DNA of 18,521 nucleotides. Origin: Bifidobacterium breve (lineage in GTDB: Bacteria > Actinomycetota > Acidimicrobiia > IMCC26256 > PALSA-555). The notes under the pieces are model-generated. The model worked only from the letters and a program-made list of their open reading frames with translations. It was not told the origin of the DNA and did no database searches. A program made the translations under genes and the position numbers. Positions 1 through 6,255 of the stretch are shown here, in pieces. The DNA is taken from positions 1-18,521 of the forward strand of contig CAMDCC010000018.1 in assembly GCA_945889545.1 (NCBI GenBank). Direction: 5' to 3'. Numbering within the stretch: the first letter of the stretch is position 1; each line of letters begins with the position of its first letter.

Positions 1-329
1 GCCCGGTCGCTGCTCCCAAGGATGGTCGTGTCACCACCGGTGATCTCGCCCTTGCGCCATGCTCGCGCGACGGCTGGACGCTCCGATTCCCCGACGACAG
101 CGCCGACGAGATCCGACGGGTACAGCGTCTGACCGGTCGTGGGTCGCACATGGGCCAGGAGCACGAAGCGGTGGTCCGCTTCCCTCGCGACCGGGGCGAG
201 AAGAAGCAGATCGGAGAAGCAGAGGTCGGCCAGTGGCTGCCATGAGCCCACGAGCCGCTGGGCGTGGCGCAGCGCGTCGCCGTCAAGCGCCGTGTTCGTG
301 CGCGCGAGCTCGAGCAACGGGAGCGCCAC
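1..329 (-). CDS. pdtaS: PdtaS-like sensor histidine kinase, N-terminal part (runs off left edge)
   Basis: This gene starts inside the window and continues beyond base 1; 109 codons are visible. The translation reads VALPLLELARTNTALDG, then LVGSWQPLADLCFSDLLLLAPV (residues 27-48) and, further on, LLAHVRPTTGQTLYPSDLVG. This matches the N-terminal sensor domain (H_kinase_N, GAF-like) of the mycobacterial two-component kinase PdtaS, which has a WQLLADLSFADYL-type segment and a QVRPNT-type segment at the same places. The PAS and kinase domains would lie outside the window. PdtaS is a soluble kinase that phosphorylates the RNA-binding antiterminator PdtaR. I chose the GTG at 329-327 because an in-frame TAG lies at 341-339 and a TAGCCT box ends six bases before the GTG, as for a leaderless transcript. 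The pdtaR partner is not visible here. The family call is from remembered similarity; the truncation is certain. Confidence 0.82.
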   Translation of the reverse strand, partial: MALPLLELARTNTALDGDALRHAQRLVGSWQPLADLCFSDLLLLAPVAREADHRFVLLAHVRPTTGQTLYPSDLVGAVVGESERPAVARAWRKGEITGGDTTILGSSDR

Positions 330-335
330 ACCCGC

Positions 336-341
336 AGGCTA
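336..341 (-). promoter_or_regulatory. Putative -10 box of leaderless pdtaS-like promoter
   Basis: On the minus strand the hexamer TAGCCT is followed by six bases and then the GTG start at 329. A TANNNT box ending 6-7 bases before the start codon is the usual arrangement of leaderless actinobacterial transcripts. No convincing Shine-Dalgarno or -35 element is visible. Confidence 0.5.
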
Positions 342-423
342 GAGCCGGCATCACGACCGCTGGCGAGCGGCAGGGTCCGAACTCCTGTCGAAGGGCACCC
401 AGCCAACCAGCGAGCGCGGCAGG

Positions 424-1623
424 TTAGGAGTTCGAGAAGAGCTCCGTGCCGATGCGCCGGAGCCCGGCGAGGTCGTGGACGTCGTCCTCGAGTGCTGGCA
501 CCGTGGCCACGATGTCCGGCATGTGGTCGAGTTCCCTGCGCAGCTCGGACTCGCGAGCGGCGACCACGGAGTAGTCACGAAACGTCTGTGCCGCCGCCCG
601 GAGCACGCGAGCAGTGCGGGAAGAGTCGGTGAACTCAGGGGAACCGGTGTCGGCGAGATCCGACGCGATCGAGTCGGCCTCGTCGAGGATCTTCGCCGCC
701 GCGTCACGGTTGGCTTCGTTGCCCAGCGAGTCGGGCAGCATTCGGTTGAGCACCAGCGCCCCGAGATGGAACCGCCGCTCGCTGAGCGCATCGCAGAAGA
801 ACGTGGCCTCACGGAGCGGCGCGTCTTCAAGCGTGGTCACGACGACGAACGACGTCCGCCGCTCGTGGAGCAGTTGCTCCACCGACTTCGCCCGCTCGAC
901 GAATCCGTCGTACATCGACTGGAAGTTGAGGAAGAACTCAGCGATGTCTTGGAGGAACTGCTGGCCAAGCACCCGATCGGCGAGTTGGTAGAAGGGTCGA
1001 CTTGCGAAGTTGACGAGTCGCGCGCCACGGCGACCACCGACGCGATACGGCATCGTGAGCCAACGCAACAGTCGCCCGCCGAAGAACTCCGCCATGCGCG
1101 CTGGCGCCTCCAGGAAGTCGATCGCGTTCCTGGTAGGGGGCGTGTCCACGATGATGAGGTCGTACTTGCCGCTGGAGTGAAGCTCGAAGAGCCGCTCCAT
1201 CGCGATGTAGTCGTGACTTTGGACGAAGCGGCCGGTGACCGTTGCGTACATCCGGTTCTCGAGGATGCGATATGCCGTCTCTTCATCGGGGGCGTGCCGG
1301 AGGACGAGGTCGTCCCACGAGGCCTTGGTGTCGAGCATCGCCGCGTAGAGCTCGCCCCGGCCCTCGATGCCCGCGGCGCGCAGCACCTCGTCAGAGACCC
1401 TGCGCTCAACATTCCCGATGCCCTCGAGCCCGAGAGCATCGGCGAGCCGCTTCGCCGGGTCGATCGTAAGCACGAGCACGCGTCCGCCCAGCCGCACCAC
1501 CGCCTCGAGGCCGGCGGCGGCTGCGGTGGTGGTCTTCCCCACCCCGCCCGACCCGCAGAAGATCACGATCTCGTGGCTTGTGAGCAACGGCTCGAGGCTC
1601 CGACCCACGGTGTGCTCGTTCAC
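424..1623 (-). CDS. ArsA/Get3-family ATPase (first of a pair, BagA/BagB-type)
   Basis: A 399-residue P-loop ATPase of the ArsA/Get3 class. It has a deviant Walker A GSGGVGKTT (residues 24-32), the switch-I-like LTIDPAKRLADALG (52-65) and a Walker-B/switch-II stretch VDTPPTRNAIDFLEAP (159-174). Downstream is an amphipathic region rich in Phe, Arg and Leu (about 175-240), where Get3 proteins bind hydrophobic clients. Arsenite-binding cysteines of true ArsA are not apparent, so arsenic efflux is unlikely. Mycobacteria carry a comparable heteromeric pair (Rv3679/Rv3680, reported as Get3-like). The GTG start at 1623 overlaps the TGA of the preceding ATPase gene in the sequence GTGA, so the two are probably translationally coupled and may form a heterodimer. 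Client and function are unknown; the family assignment is firm. Confidence 0.9.
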   Translation of the reverse strand: MNEHTVGRSLEPLLTSHEIVIFCGSGGVGKTTTAAAAGLEAVVRLGGRVLVLTIDPAKRLADALGLEGIGNVERRVSDEVLRAAGIEGRGELYAAMLDTKASWDDLVLRHAPDEETAYRILENRMYATVTGRFVQSHDYIAMERLFELHSSGKYDLIIVDTPPTRNAIDFLEAPARMAEFFGGRLLRWLTMPYRVGGRRGARLVNFASRPFYQLADRVLGQQFLQDIAEFFLNFQSMYDGFVERAKSVEQLLHERRTSFVVVTTLEDAPLREATFFCDALSERRFHLGALVLNRMLPDSLGNEANRDAAAKILDEADSIASDLADTGSPEFTDSSRTARVLRAAAQTFRDYSVVAARESELRRELDHMPDIVATVPALEDDVHDLAGLRRIGTELFSNS

Positions 1624-2609
1624 GAGTCGAGCTCCGCGCCGAGCGCATCCGCAAGCAGATGGATCGCGCGCAAGCCGTGATCGCGCGCGAACAGGTACGG
1701 CAGGTTCACCATGGGCAGGTCGACGGTGGCTCGCAGCCGCGTCAGATGCGGCACTCGCGATCGCCGCAACGATGCCGCCAACGCGGCGGCGTCGAGCACG
1801 GCCTCGGCACCTGGGCCCACACGAGCCTCGAGCAACTCTGCTGCCGGTGCCGTGCGGAGCGCCGCGACGACCGGCTCGTCAGCGCGGGTGAACGGCTCGG
1901 GGAGCAAGCGATTGACCACCACCACCCCGAGCGGAACGTCGAGCTCGCTACGGGCGCGGGCGACGAGGTCGATGGTCTCGGAGATCGGCATCTCCTCCGC
2001 CGACGTGACGATGTTCAGTGCGGTGATCTCGGGCGACGCGAGCAGCTCCGACATCCGCTCGGTCTGCTCGCGGATCCGCCCGACCTGCACGAGCTCGTGG
2101 ATCGCCCGAGGCGAATCGAGCTGGGCGATCACGTGACCGCTGGCAACCGCATCGACGACCACGAGATCCCACGGCGCGCGGCCCTCGATCGATTCGCGCA
2201 CCTCCCAGCACACCTTGCCGACGGTGAGGATCTCCTTCACGCCGGGAGCAGCGTTTGCGACGAACTCGAGGACGTTTGCGAACGGCCCGACACCGCCGAG
2301 CACCGGAACACGTACGTGGATGCGGAGGTACTCACGCAACGACGCGTCGGTCCGCATCTGCATCAAGTGCAGACCAGGCTGCACCTCCACGGGGTCGAAG
2401 CCCACATGCGAGTGCTCGAAGAAGTCGGTCAGGTTCCCTTTGGCGTCGACTTCGACGAGCAGCACGCGCTTGCCGCGCGCAGTGGCCAACAGCGCCGTGG
2501 CCGCGGCGACCGTGCTCTTGCCGACGCCGCCTTTACCCGTGAAGAAGAGGAGTCGACGGTCGAGCAGATCGAGACGCCCGGCTTCGACGCCGCGAGGCGT
2601 CGGGTGCAC
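1620..2609 (-). CDS. ArsA/Get3-family ATPase (second of a pair)
   Basis: A 329-residue ArsA/Get3-like ATPase, distinct from its neighbour. Walker A is GKGGVGKST at residues 25-33, followed by VLLVEVDAKGNLTDFF (49-64) and a Walker-B-like VVVDAVASGH (150-159), where family members usually have DAPATGH or DTAPTGH. The ending DLPMVNLPYLFARDHGLRAI resembles the C-terminal strand/helix of actinobacterial members. I start at GTG 2609: an ATG at 2696 is in frame but would run deep into the DUF3107 gene, which ends at 2620, and the residues between them look like a shadow (MFPRSGSPTSRSRPRA). The gene lies 10 bases after DUF3107 and overlaps the next ATPase by four bases (GTGA), so the three form one operon. 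No clear Shine-Dalgarno precedes the GTG, so the start is less certain than the family. Confidence 0.87.
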   Translation of the reverse strand: MHPTPRGVEAGRLDLLDRRLLFFTGKGGVGKSTVAAATALLATARGKRVLLVEVDAKGNLTDFFEHSHVGFDPVEVQPGLHLMQMRTDASLREYLRIHVRVPVLGGVGPFANVLEFVANAAPGVKEILTVGKVCWEVRESIEGRAPWDLVVVDAVASGHVIAQLDSPRAIHELVQVGRIREQTERMSELLASPEITALNIVTSAEEMPISETIDLVARARSELDVPLGVVVVNRLLPEPFTRADEPVVAALRTAPAAELLEARVGPGAEAVLDAAALAASLRRSRVPHLTRLRATVDLPMVNLPYLFARDHGLRAIHLLADALGAELDS

Positions 2610-2619
2610 CGAGATCGGG

Positions 2620-2847
2620 CTAGCCGCCGAACCCGACGCGCTTCGCGCCGCTCTCGGTCTCGATCTCGACGTAGGCGACCCGCTCCGCGGGAACACCGAC
2701 CCGGCGACCCTTCTTGTCGGTGAGCCAGAGGACGCCGTCGTCCTTCTTCAAGGCCTCGTCGAACGCCTTGGTGACGTCGTCGGGCTTGCCATCGAGCTCG
2801 AGGGCCAACTCCTTCGGGGAGTGCAGCACACCAATCCGTACGTCCAT
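2620..2847 (-). CDS. DUF3107 family small protein
   Basis: A 75-residue protein beginning MDVRIGVLHSPKELAL and ending with VAYVEIETESGAKRVGFGG. The pattern MxVxIG..SP+EL, the central LxLTDxxGRR and the terminal RVGFG match DUF3107, the family of mycobacterial TB9.4 (Rv3208A). The function of the family is unknown to me. The start is uncertain. ATG 2847 aligns with the family N-terminus, while ATG 2865 and GTG 2889 are in frame upstream; a GGAGG at 2883-2879 would suit ATG 2865 with a rather long 13-base spacer. It leads the ATPase pair by 10 bases, which suggests the same transcript. Confidence 0.85.
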   Translation of the reverse strand: MDVRIGVLHSPKELALELDGKPDDVTKAFDEALKKDDGVLWLTDKKGRRVGVPAERVAYVEIETESGAKRVGFGG

Positions 2848-2910
2848 TGTGTGGGTCGATTCCATTCCGGCGTCCCGGCCTCCGGCCACGCCTCCATTGC
2901 ATCTCTTGTG

Positions 2911-2928
2911 ATCGAGACTATCGAGACT
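2911..2928 (+). repeat. Tandem 9-bp repeat ATCGAGACT x2 with -10-like box
   Basis: Two perfect copies of ATCGAGACT stand head to tail in the 111-base gap between mrp and the DUF3107 gene. Read on the minus strand they give AGTCTCGATAGTCTCGAT, which contains a TAGTCT box (2920-2915). That box could serve as the -10 of the DUF3107-ATPase operon, with transcription starting near 2908. A role as promoter or operator is inferred; nothing else is visible in this gap. Confidence 0.4.
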
Positions 2929-2958
2929 TTGCGGCCCGTCTGCGCTCGGGCGCCGGCC

Positions 2959-4122
2959 TCAGCCGATCTTGAGCTCGGGGTGGTTACGCCGACGGGGCTT
3001 GATCTGCGTATCGACCACTTCGGCGATGTGCCGGAAGATCTGCGCGGCATCGTCGTCGGGGTGTGCGACGACAATGGGGTGGCCATCGTCGCCACCCTCT
3101 CGGAGCACGGGGACGAGTGGGATCTGACCAAGGAGCGGCACACCGACTTGATCGGCGAGCGCCTGGCCCCCGCCCGAGCCGAACAGGTCGTACTGCTTCC
3201 CGTCATCGCCGCGGAACCACGACATGTTCTCGACCACGCCGATCACATCGAGCTCCACCTTCTCTGCCATCGCTGCGGCCCGCTGCGCCACCTTCTGCGC
3301 AGCCGGTTGCGGCGTGGTCACCACGATCACTTCGGCACGCGGGAGGAACTGCGCGATCGACAACGAGATGTCGCCGGTGCCGGGCGGAAGGTCGATGACG
3401 AGGTAGTCGGGCTCGCCCCAGTGCACGTCGGTGAGAAACTGTTCGAGCGCCTTGTGCAACATCGGACCGCGCCAGATCACCGCTTGATCCTCGGCGGTGA
3501 AGAAGCCCATCGAGATCAACCGAACTCCGTGCGCTTCCGGCGGGACGAGCACGTCGTCGATCAGGCCCGGCGGTTCGGCGATGCCGAGCATGCGCGGCAG
3601 CGAGAAGCCCCACACGTCGGCATCGACGACGGCGACGTCGCGCCCGCGTTCGGCCAGCGCGATGGAGAGGTTGGTCGTCACCGACGACTTCCCGACTCCG
3701 CCCTTGCCCGACGCGATCGCGAGCACACGGGTACGGGCATCGGTGAACGGGTTGACGCGCGTGCGCGCGCCGGCGCTGGGCGCGGCCGCAGCGTCCATGA
3801 CGGCGAGCGGATTGGGCGGCGGCTCACCCTTGAGGAAGCGCGCCGCCAGCACCTTCTCGCCGTCGGTCATCTCCCGTAGATCGACGTCGACTCGCTTCAC
3901 CCCGGGCACGGCCGACACGGCTGCCTCGACTCGCCGGGAGAGCTCGGCCCAGGCCGGACCTTGTGGAAGGGGCTCGGCGAGCGCCACCACCGCGCTCGAG
4001 CCATCGACCGCAACGCCTTGGACCATGCCGAGATCCGTGATGGGCACCCGCAGGCGTGGCTCATCGACGGCGGTGAGCGCTTCCCGGGCCGCGGTCTCCG
4101 CCGCGGGCTCTTGCCTCGGCAT
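2959..4122 (-). CDS. mrp: Mrp/NBP35-type iron-sulfur carrier ATPase
   Basis: A 387-residue P-loop ATPase of the Mrp/ApbC/NBP35 family, cytosolic, thought to carry or insert Fe-S clusters. Residues about 10-90 form a MIP18-like (DUF59) domain (ITDLGMVQGVAVDG, then VPGVKRVDVDL). Next come the deviant Walker A ASGKGGVGKSS (137-147), VVDADVWGFSLPRMLG (165-180), the Mrp signature DQAVIWRGPMLHKALEQFL (212-230), Walker B DYLVIDLPPGTGD (239-251) and VGVVENMSWF-type motif at 295-303. The segment after ENMSWF reads RGDDGKQYDLFGSGGG, so the CxxC that binds the bridging cluster in many Mrp proteins is absent. The DUF59 domain also lacks its usual GCP cysteine. The ATG is preceded by GAAAGG about 13 bases upstream. 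It is transcribed divergently from a SufR-like regulator, which points to shared Fe-S control. Confidence 0.93.
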   Translation of the reverse strand: MPRQEPAAETAAREALTAVDEPRLRVPITDLGMVQGVAVDGSSAVVALAEPLPQGPAWAELSRRVEAAVSAVPGVKRVDVDLREMTDGEKVLAARFLKGEPPPNPLAVMDAAAAPSAGARTRVNPFTDARTRVLAIASGKGGVGKSSVTTNLSIALAERGRDVAVVDADVWGFSLPRMLGIAEPPGLIDDVLVPPEAHGVRLISMGFFTAEDQAVIWRGPMLHKALEQFLTDVHWGEPDYLVIDLPPGTGDISLSIAQFLPRAEVIVVTTPQPAAQKVAQRAAAMAEKVELDVIGVVENMSWFRGDDGKQYDLFGSGGGQALADQVGVPLLGQIPLVPVLREGGDDGHPIVVAHPDDDAAQIFRHIAEVVDTQIKPRRRNHPELKIG

Positions 4123-4150
4123 GGTGGGGCGGCCTTTCGGGACCTGGAGA

Positions 4151-4188
4151 GACGAACTGGGAGGACGAACTTGGACGGACGAAAACGG
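4151..4188. repeat. Three GACGAA direct repeats in the mrp leader
   Basis: GACGAA occurs at 4151, 4164 and 4178, at a spacing of 13-14 bases, within imperfect units GACGAACTGG, GAGGACGAACTTGG and ACGGACGAAAACGG. The block sits in the presumed 5' untranslated leader of mrp, between the divergent promoter and its ATG. It may be a protein-binding or RNA element. No function can be named. Confidence 0.4.
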
Positions 4189-4203
4189 AGGAGGGGATTT
4201 CCA

Positions 4204-4223
4204 CTACAACCATAGGTAGAATA
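4204..4223. promoter_or_regulatory. Divergent promoter and possible operator between mrp and the SufR-like regulator
   Basis: On the plus strand TAGAAT (4217-4222) ends seven bases before the GTG of the regulator, a leaderless arrangement. The same bases read on the minus strand give TATTCT (4223-4218), a plausible -10 for mrp with a leader of about 90 bases. Just upstream, CTAC-N8-GTAG (4204-4219) is an inverted repeat that overlaps the box, a good position for an autoregulatory operator. The right half contains CCATAGGTAG, which recurs at 6721-6730. Positions are read directly; the regulatory role is inferred. Confidence 0.5.
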
Positions 4224-4229
4224 CCGCTC

Positions 4230-4991
4230 GTGGCCACCGAGTCCGCCCTCGCGGCGCAGCCTTCGCGCGCACTGTCGCCCGACGAGTTCAACGCCGCGGT
4301 CTCCGCCGTCACGAGCGCCTTTGGCGACCCGACCCGTCGCGAGATCTACCTCTTCGTCCGAGACCGATCCGTCGGACCGGATGTCGCCGATGGCGTGACG
4401 GCCAGCGAGGTCGCTGAGCACTTCGCGCTGCACCCCAACGTGGCGCGCCACCACCTCGAGAAGCTCACCGGTGGCGGCTACCTCATGGTGGCAATCGCCC
4501 CCGTCGGGGGAACCCGCCCCGCCGGCCGACCGTCCAAGCGCTACCAGGCCAGCGACGTCGATCACGCGCTCGTCCTGCCGCTCAAGCACGACGACGTGCT
4601 CGCCAACCTGCTCGTCCGGGCGCTCGACGCACTCGGCCCAGAGCAGGCGGAGAAGCTCGCCGACGACGTCGGCTTCCAGTACGGCCAGGTGCTCGCCGAC
4701 CGCATGGAACCCGGCGCCGGTCACCGCTCCGTGCGCACCGCGATCACGGCGGTGGCCGACGCGCTCACCGCCCACGGGTTCGCCGCCCACGCCGAGTCCA
4801 ACAACGGCGAGCTCTCGATCGTGTCGGAGTGCTGCCCATTCGGCGAGACCGCCCAGAACTACCCGCACGTGGTGTGCGCGCTCGACCGGGGCATGATCCG
4901 CGGCATGCTCGCCGGCTTGTACGGGGAGACGTCACCGCACTTCGAGGCGAGCCGGCCCGACGGCGACGCCCACTGCGTCGCGCGCGTCTAA
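4230..4991 (+). CDS. SufR-like HTH regulator with C-terminal cysteines (probable Fe-S sensor)
   Basis: A 253-residue transcription factor. Residues about 22-110 form an ArsR/MarR-like winged helix: VTSAFGDPTRREIYLFV, then TASEVAEHFALHPNVARHHLEKL as the recognition helix, then a GRPSKRYQ wing. The C-terminal part contains SECCPFGETAQNYPHVVCALD, with cysteines at 201, 202, 216 and 249. SufR-type repressors of Fe-S assembly genes bind a cluster through a similarly placed C-x12/13-C pair and a later cysteine. The GTG start directly follows a TAGAAT box by seven bases and there is no Shine-Dalgarno, so a leaderless mRNA is likely. A cysteine desulfurase gene begins 15 bases after its stop, and mrp lies divergently. 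These neighbours fit a regulator that represses Fe-S assembly when clusters are plentiful. An ordinary ArsR-type regulator is the alternative. Confidence 0.82.
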   Translation: MATESALAAQPSRALSPDEFNAAVSAVTSAFGDPTRREIYLFVRDRSVGPDVADGVTASEVAEHFALHPNVARHHLEKLTGGGYLMVAIAPVGGTRPAGRPSKRYQASDVDHALVLPLKHDDVLANLLVRALDALGPEQAEKLADDVGFQYGQVLADRMEPGAGHRSVRTAITAVADALTAHGFAAHAESNNGELSIVSECCPFGETAQNYPHVVCALDRGMIRGMLAGLYGETSPHFEASRPDGDAHCVARV

Positions 4992-5006
4992 CCCGACCGC
5001 GAGACG

Positions 5007-6158
5007 GTGGCTCGCGTCTACCTCGACCACGCGTCGTCATCGCCATTGCGTCCTGCGGCCCTCGACGCGATGCTCCCCTACCTACGCGAGCACCACGCCG
5101 ACCCAGGGCGCGTGCACAGCGAGGGCAAGATCACCCGGGTCGCCATCGAGGAATCCCGCGAGCATGTAGCGAGCCTCTTCGGTGCTCGGCCGCGGGAAGT
5201 CGTGTTCACGGCGAGTGGCACTGAAGCGATCAACACCGCTGTCTGGGGTGTGGTCGCTCGCGGGTTCGAGAACCTCGGGGCCTCGGCTGTCCACATCGTC
5301 ACGACTGCGGTCGAACATTCGGCAGTGCTCGACGCGTGCGAGCGCAGCCCGGCTGAAGTCACGACCGTCGGTGTCGACCGTGTCGGACGCTTCCGCGCGG
5401 ATGCTGTGGTCGATGCGATTCGCCCGGAGACGGTGCTGGTCTCCGTGCAGCTCGCCAACCACGAGGTGGGCACGATCCAGGCGGCGGTGCCCGAGATCGT
5501 TGCCGCTGCCCGCGAACGCGGCGTGCTGGTACACATCGACGCGTGCGCGGCGTGCGGTCATATCCCGATCGACTTCGCCGGGCTCGGCGCCGACCTGTGC
5601 TCGGTCACCGCACACAAGCTCGGCGGACCCAAGGGCGCCGCGGCAATGCTCGTGCGGCGCGGGCTTCGCCTCCCGCCGTTCGTCGTTGGTGGAGCACAGG
5701 AACGCGCTCGCCGTGGCGGGATCGAGGATGTGCCGGCGATCGTCGGGTTCGGCGCTGCGGCGGCCGAGCTCGCGAATGAAGGTCAACTTGCGGTCGAGGC
5801 CACCGCAGCCCGCTCGCTCACCGATCGGTTGCTCACTGCCGCACTCGCCGTCGACGATGTCGCCCAGCTCGGCGATCCCGAGGTCCGTCTCCCCCACCTT
5901 GTGTGCTTCAGCGTGGGTGGCGTGGAGGCCGAACCCGTGCTGCTCAGTCTCGACCAGCGTGGCATCGCCGTGCACTCGGGATCGTCGTGCTCCAGCGAGG
6001 CGCTCGAGCCGTCACCGGTGCTGGCCGCGATGGGCGTCGACGCCGACAAGTCGCTCCGACCGAGCGTGGGCTGGAGCTCCACCGATGCCGATGTCGACAC
6101 CTTCTGCGAGGCGTTTCCGGACGTCGTCGCGAAGCTCCGCGCCTTGCGGACCGATTGA
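5007..6158 (+). CDS. Cysteine desulfurase (NifS/IscS class V aminotransferase)
   Basis: A 383-residue PLP enzyme that removes sulfur from cysteine as enzyme-bound persulfide for Fe-S clusters and thiolation. Visible landmarks are YLDHASSSPLRP (5-16), TASGTEAIN (68-76), VEHSAVLDAC with the PLP-stacking His104, NHEVGTIQ (151-158), HIDACAACGHIPID with Asp178, SVTAHKLGGPKG with the Schiff-base Lys204, and HSGSSCSSEALEPSPVLAAMG with the persulfide Cys328. The length and the short active-site loop fit the IscS/NifS group more than SufS. The PLP-proximal ACAACG replaces the common AVQAAG and adds two cysteines. The region after Arg351 reads RPSVGW instead of the usual RFSLGR. It follows the SufR-like gene by 15 bases and is probably co-transcribed. 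No IscU or SufU gene is adjacent, so the acceptor may be NfuA-like or elsewhere. Confidence 0.92.
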   Translation: MARVYLDHASSSPLRPAALDAMLPYLREHHADPGRVHSEGKITRVAIEESREHVASLFGARPREVVFTASGTEAINTAVWGVVARGFENLGASAVHIVTTAVEHSAVLDACERSPAEVTTVGVDRVGRFRADAVVDAIRPETVLVSVQLANHEVGTIQAAVPEIVAAARERGVLVHIDACAACGHIPIDFAGLGADLCSVTAHKLGGPKGAAAMLVRRGLRLPPFVVGGAQERARRGGIEDVPAIVGFGAAAAELANEGQLAVEATAARSLTDRLLTAALAVDDVAQLGDPEVRLPHLVCFSVGGVEAEPVLLSLDQRGIAVHSGSSCSSEALEPSPVLAAMGVDADKSLRPSVGWSSTDADVDTFCEAFPDVVAKLRALRTD

Positions 6159-6180
6159 TCGCCAGACTCTCTTCCAAACC

Positions 6181-6232
6181 CGTTTCGGGGCAATTGAGAC
6201 TCCCTCGACGGGCGCTGAATTGCCCCGAAACG
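6181..6232. terminator. Perfect 15-bp inverted repeat (terminator or operator)
   Basis: CGTTTCGGGGCAATT at 6181-6195 is matched exactly by its reverse complement AATTGCCCCGAAACG at 6218-6232, around a 22-base loop. It lies in the 97-base gap between the cysteine desulfurase and the VOC gene and ends about 8 bases before the GGAGG ribosome-binding site. There is no U tract, so it may be a factor-assisted terminator, an attenuator that hides the downstream site, or a protein operator. Confidence 0.55.
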
Positions 6233-6255
6233 AGTCCCAGAACAGGAGGCAACAC

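Noticed and set aside
31..427. Small open frames at the left edge (minus 31-243; plus 59-427, 139-342 and the start of 264-632)
   Set aside because: The minus-strand frame starting at GTG 329 encodes a recognisable PdtaS sensor domain over most of this stretch; the others are low-complexity Arg/Ser-rich shadows.
475..3879. Long plus-strand open frames opposite the ATPases and mrp (475-1680, 1659-2723, 2215-3879)
   Set aside because: They are antisense to genes with clear motifs, are rich in Arg, His and Asp without any recognisable domain, and arise from the high GC content that removes stop codons.
5182..6255. In-frame extension upstream of the VOC gene
   Set aside because: The residues before ATG 6256 are out-of-frame cysteine desulfurase sequence and a non-coding inverted repeat; a strong AGGAGG site marks ATG 6256.
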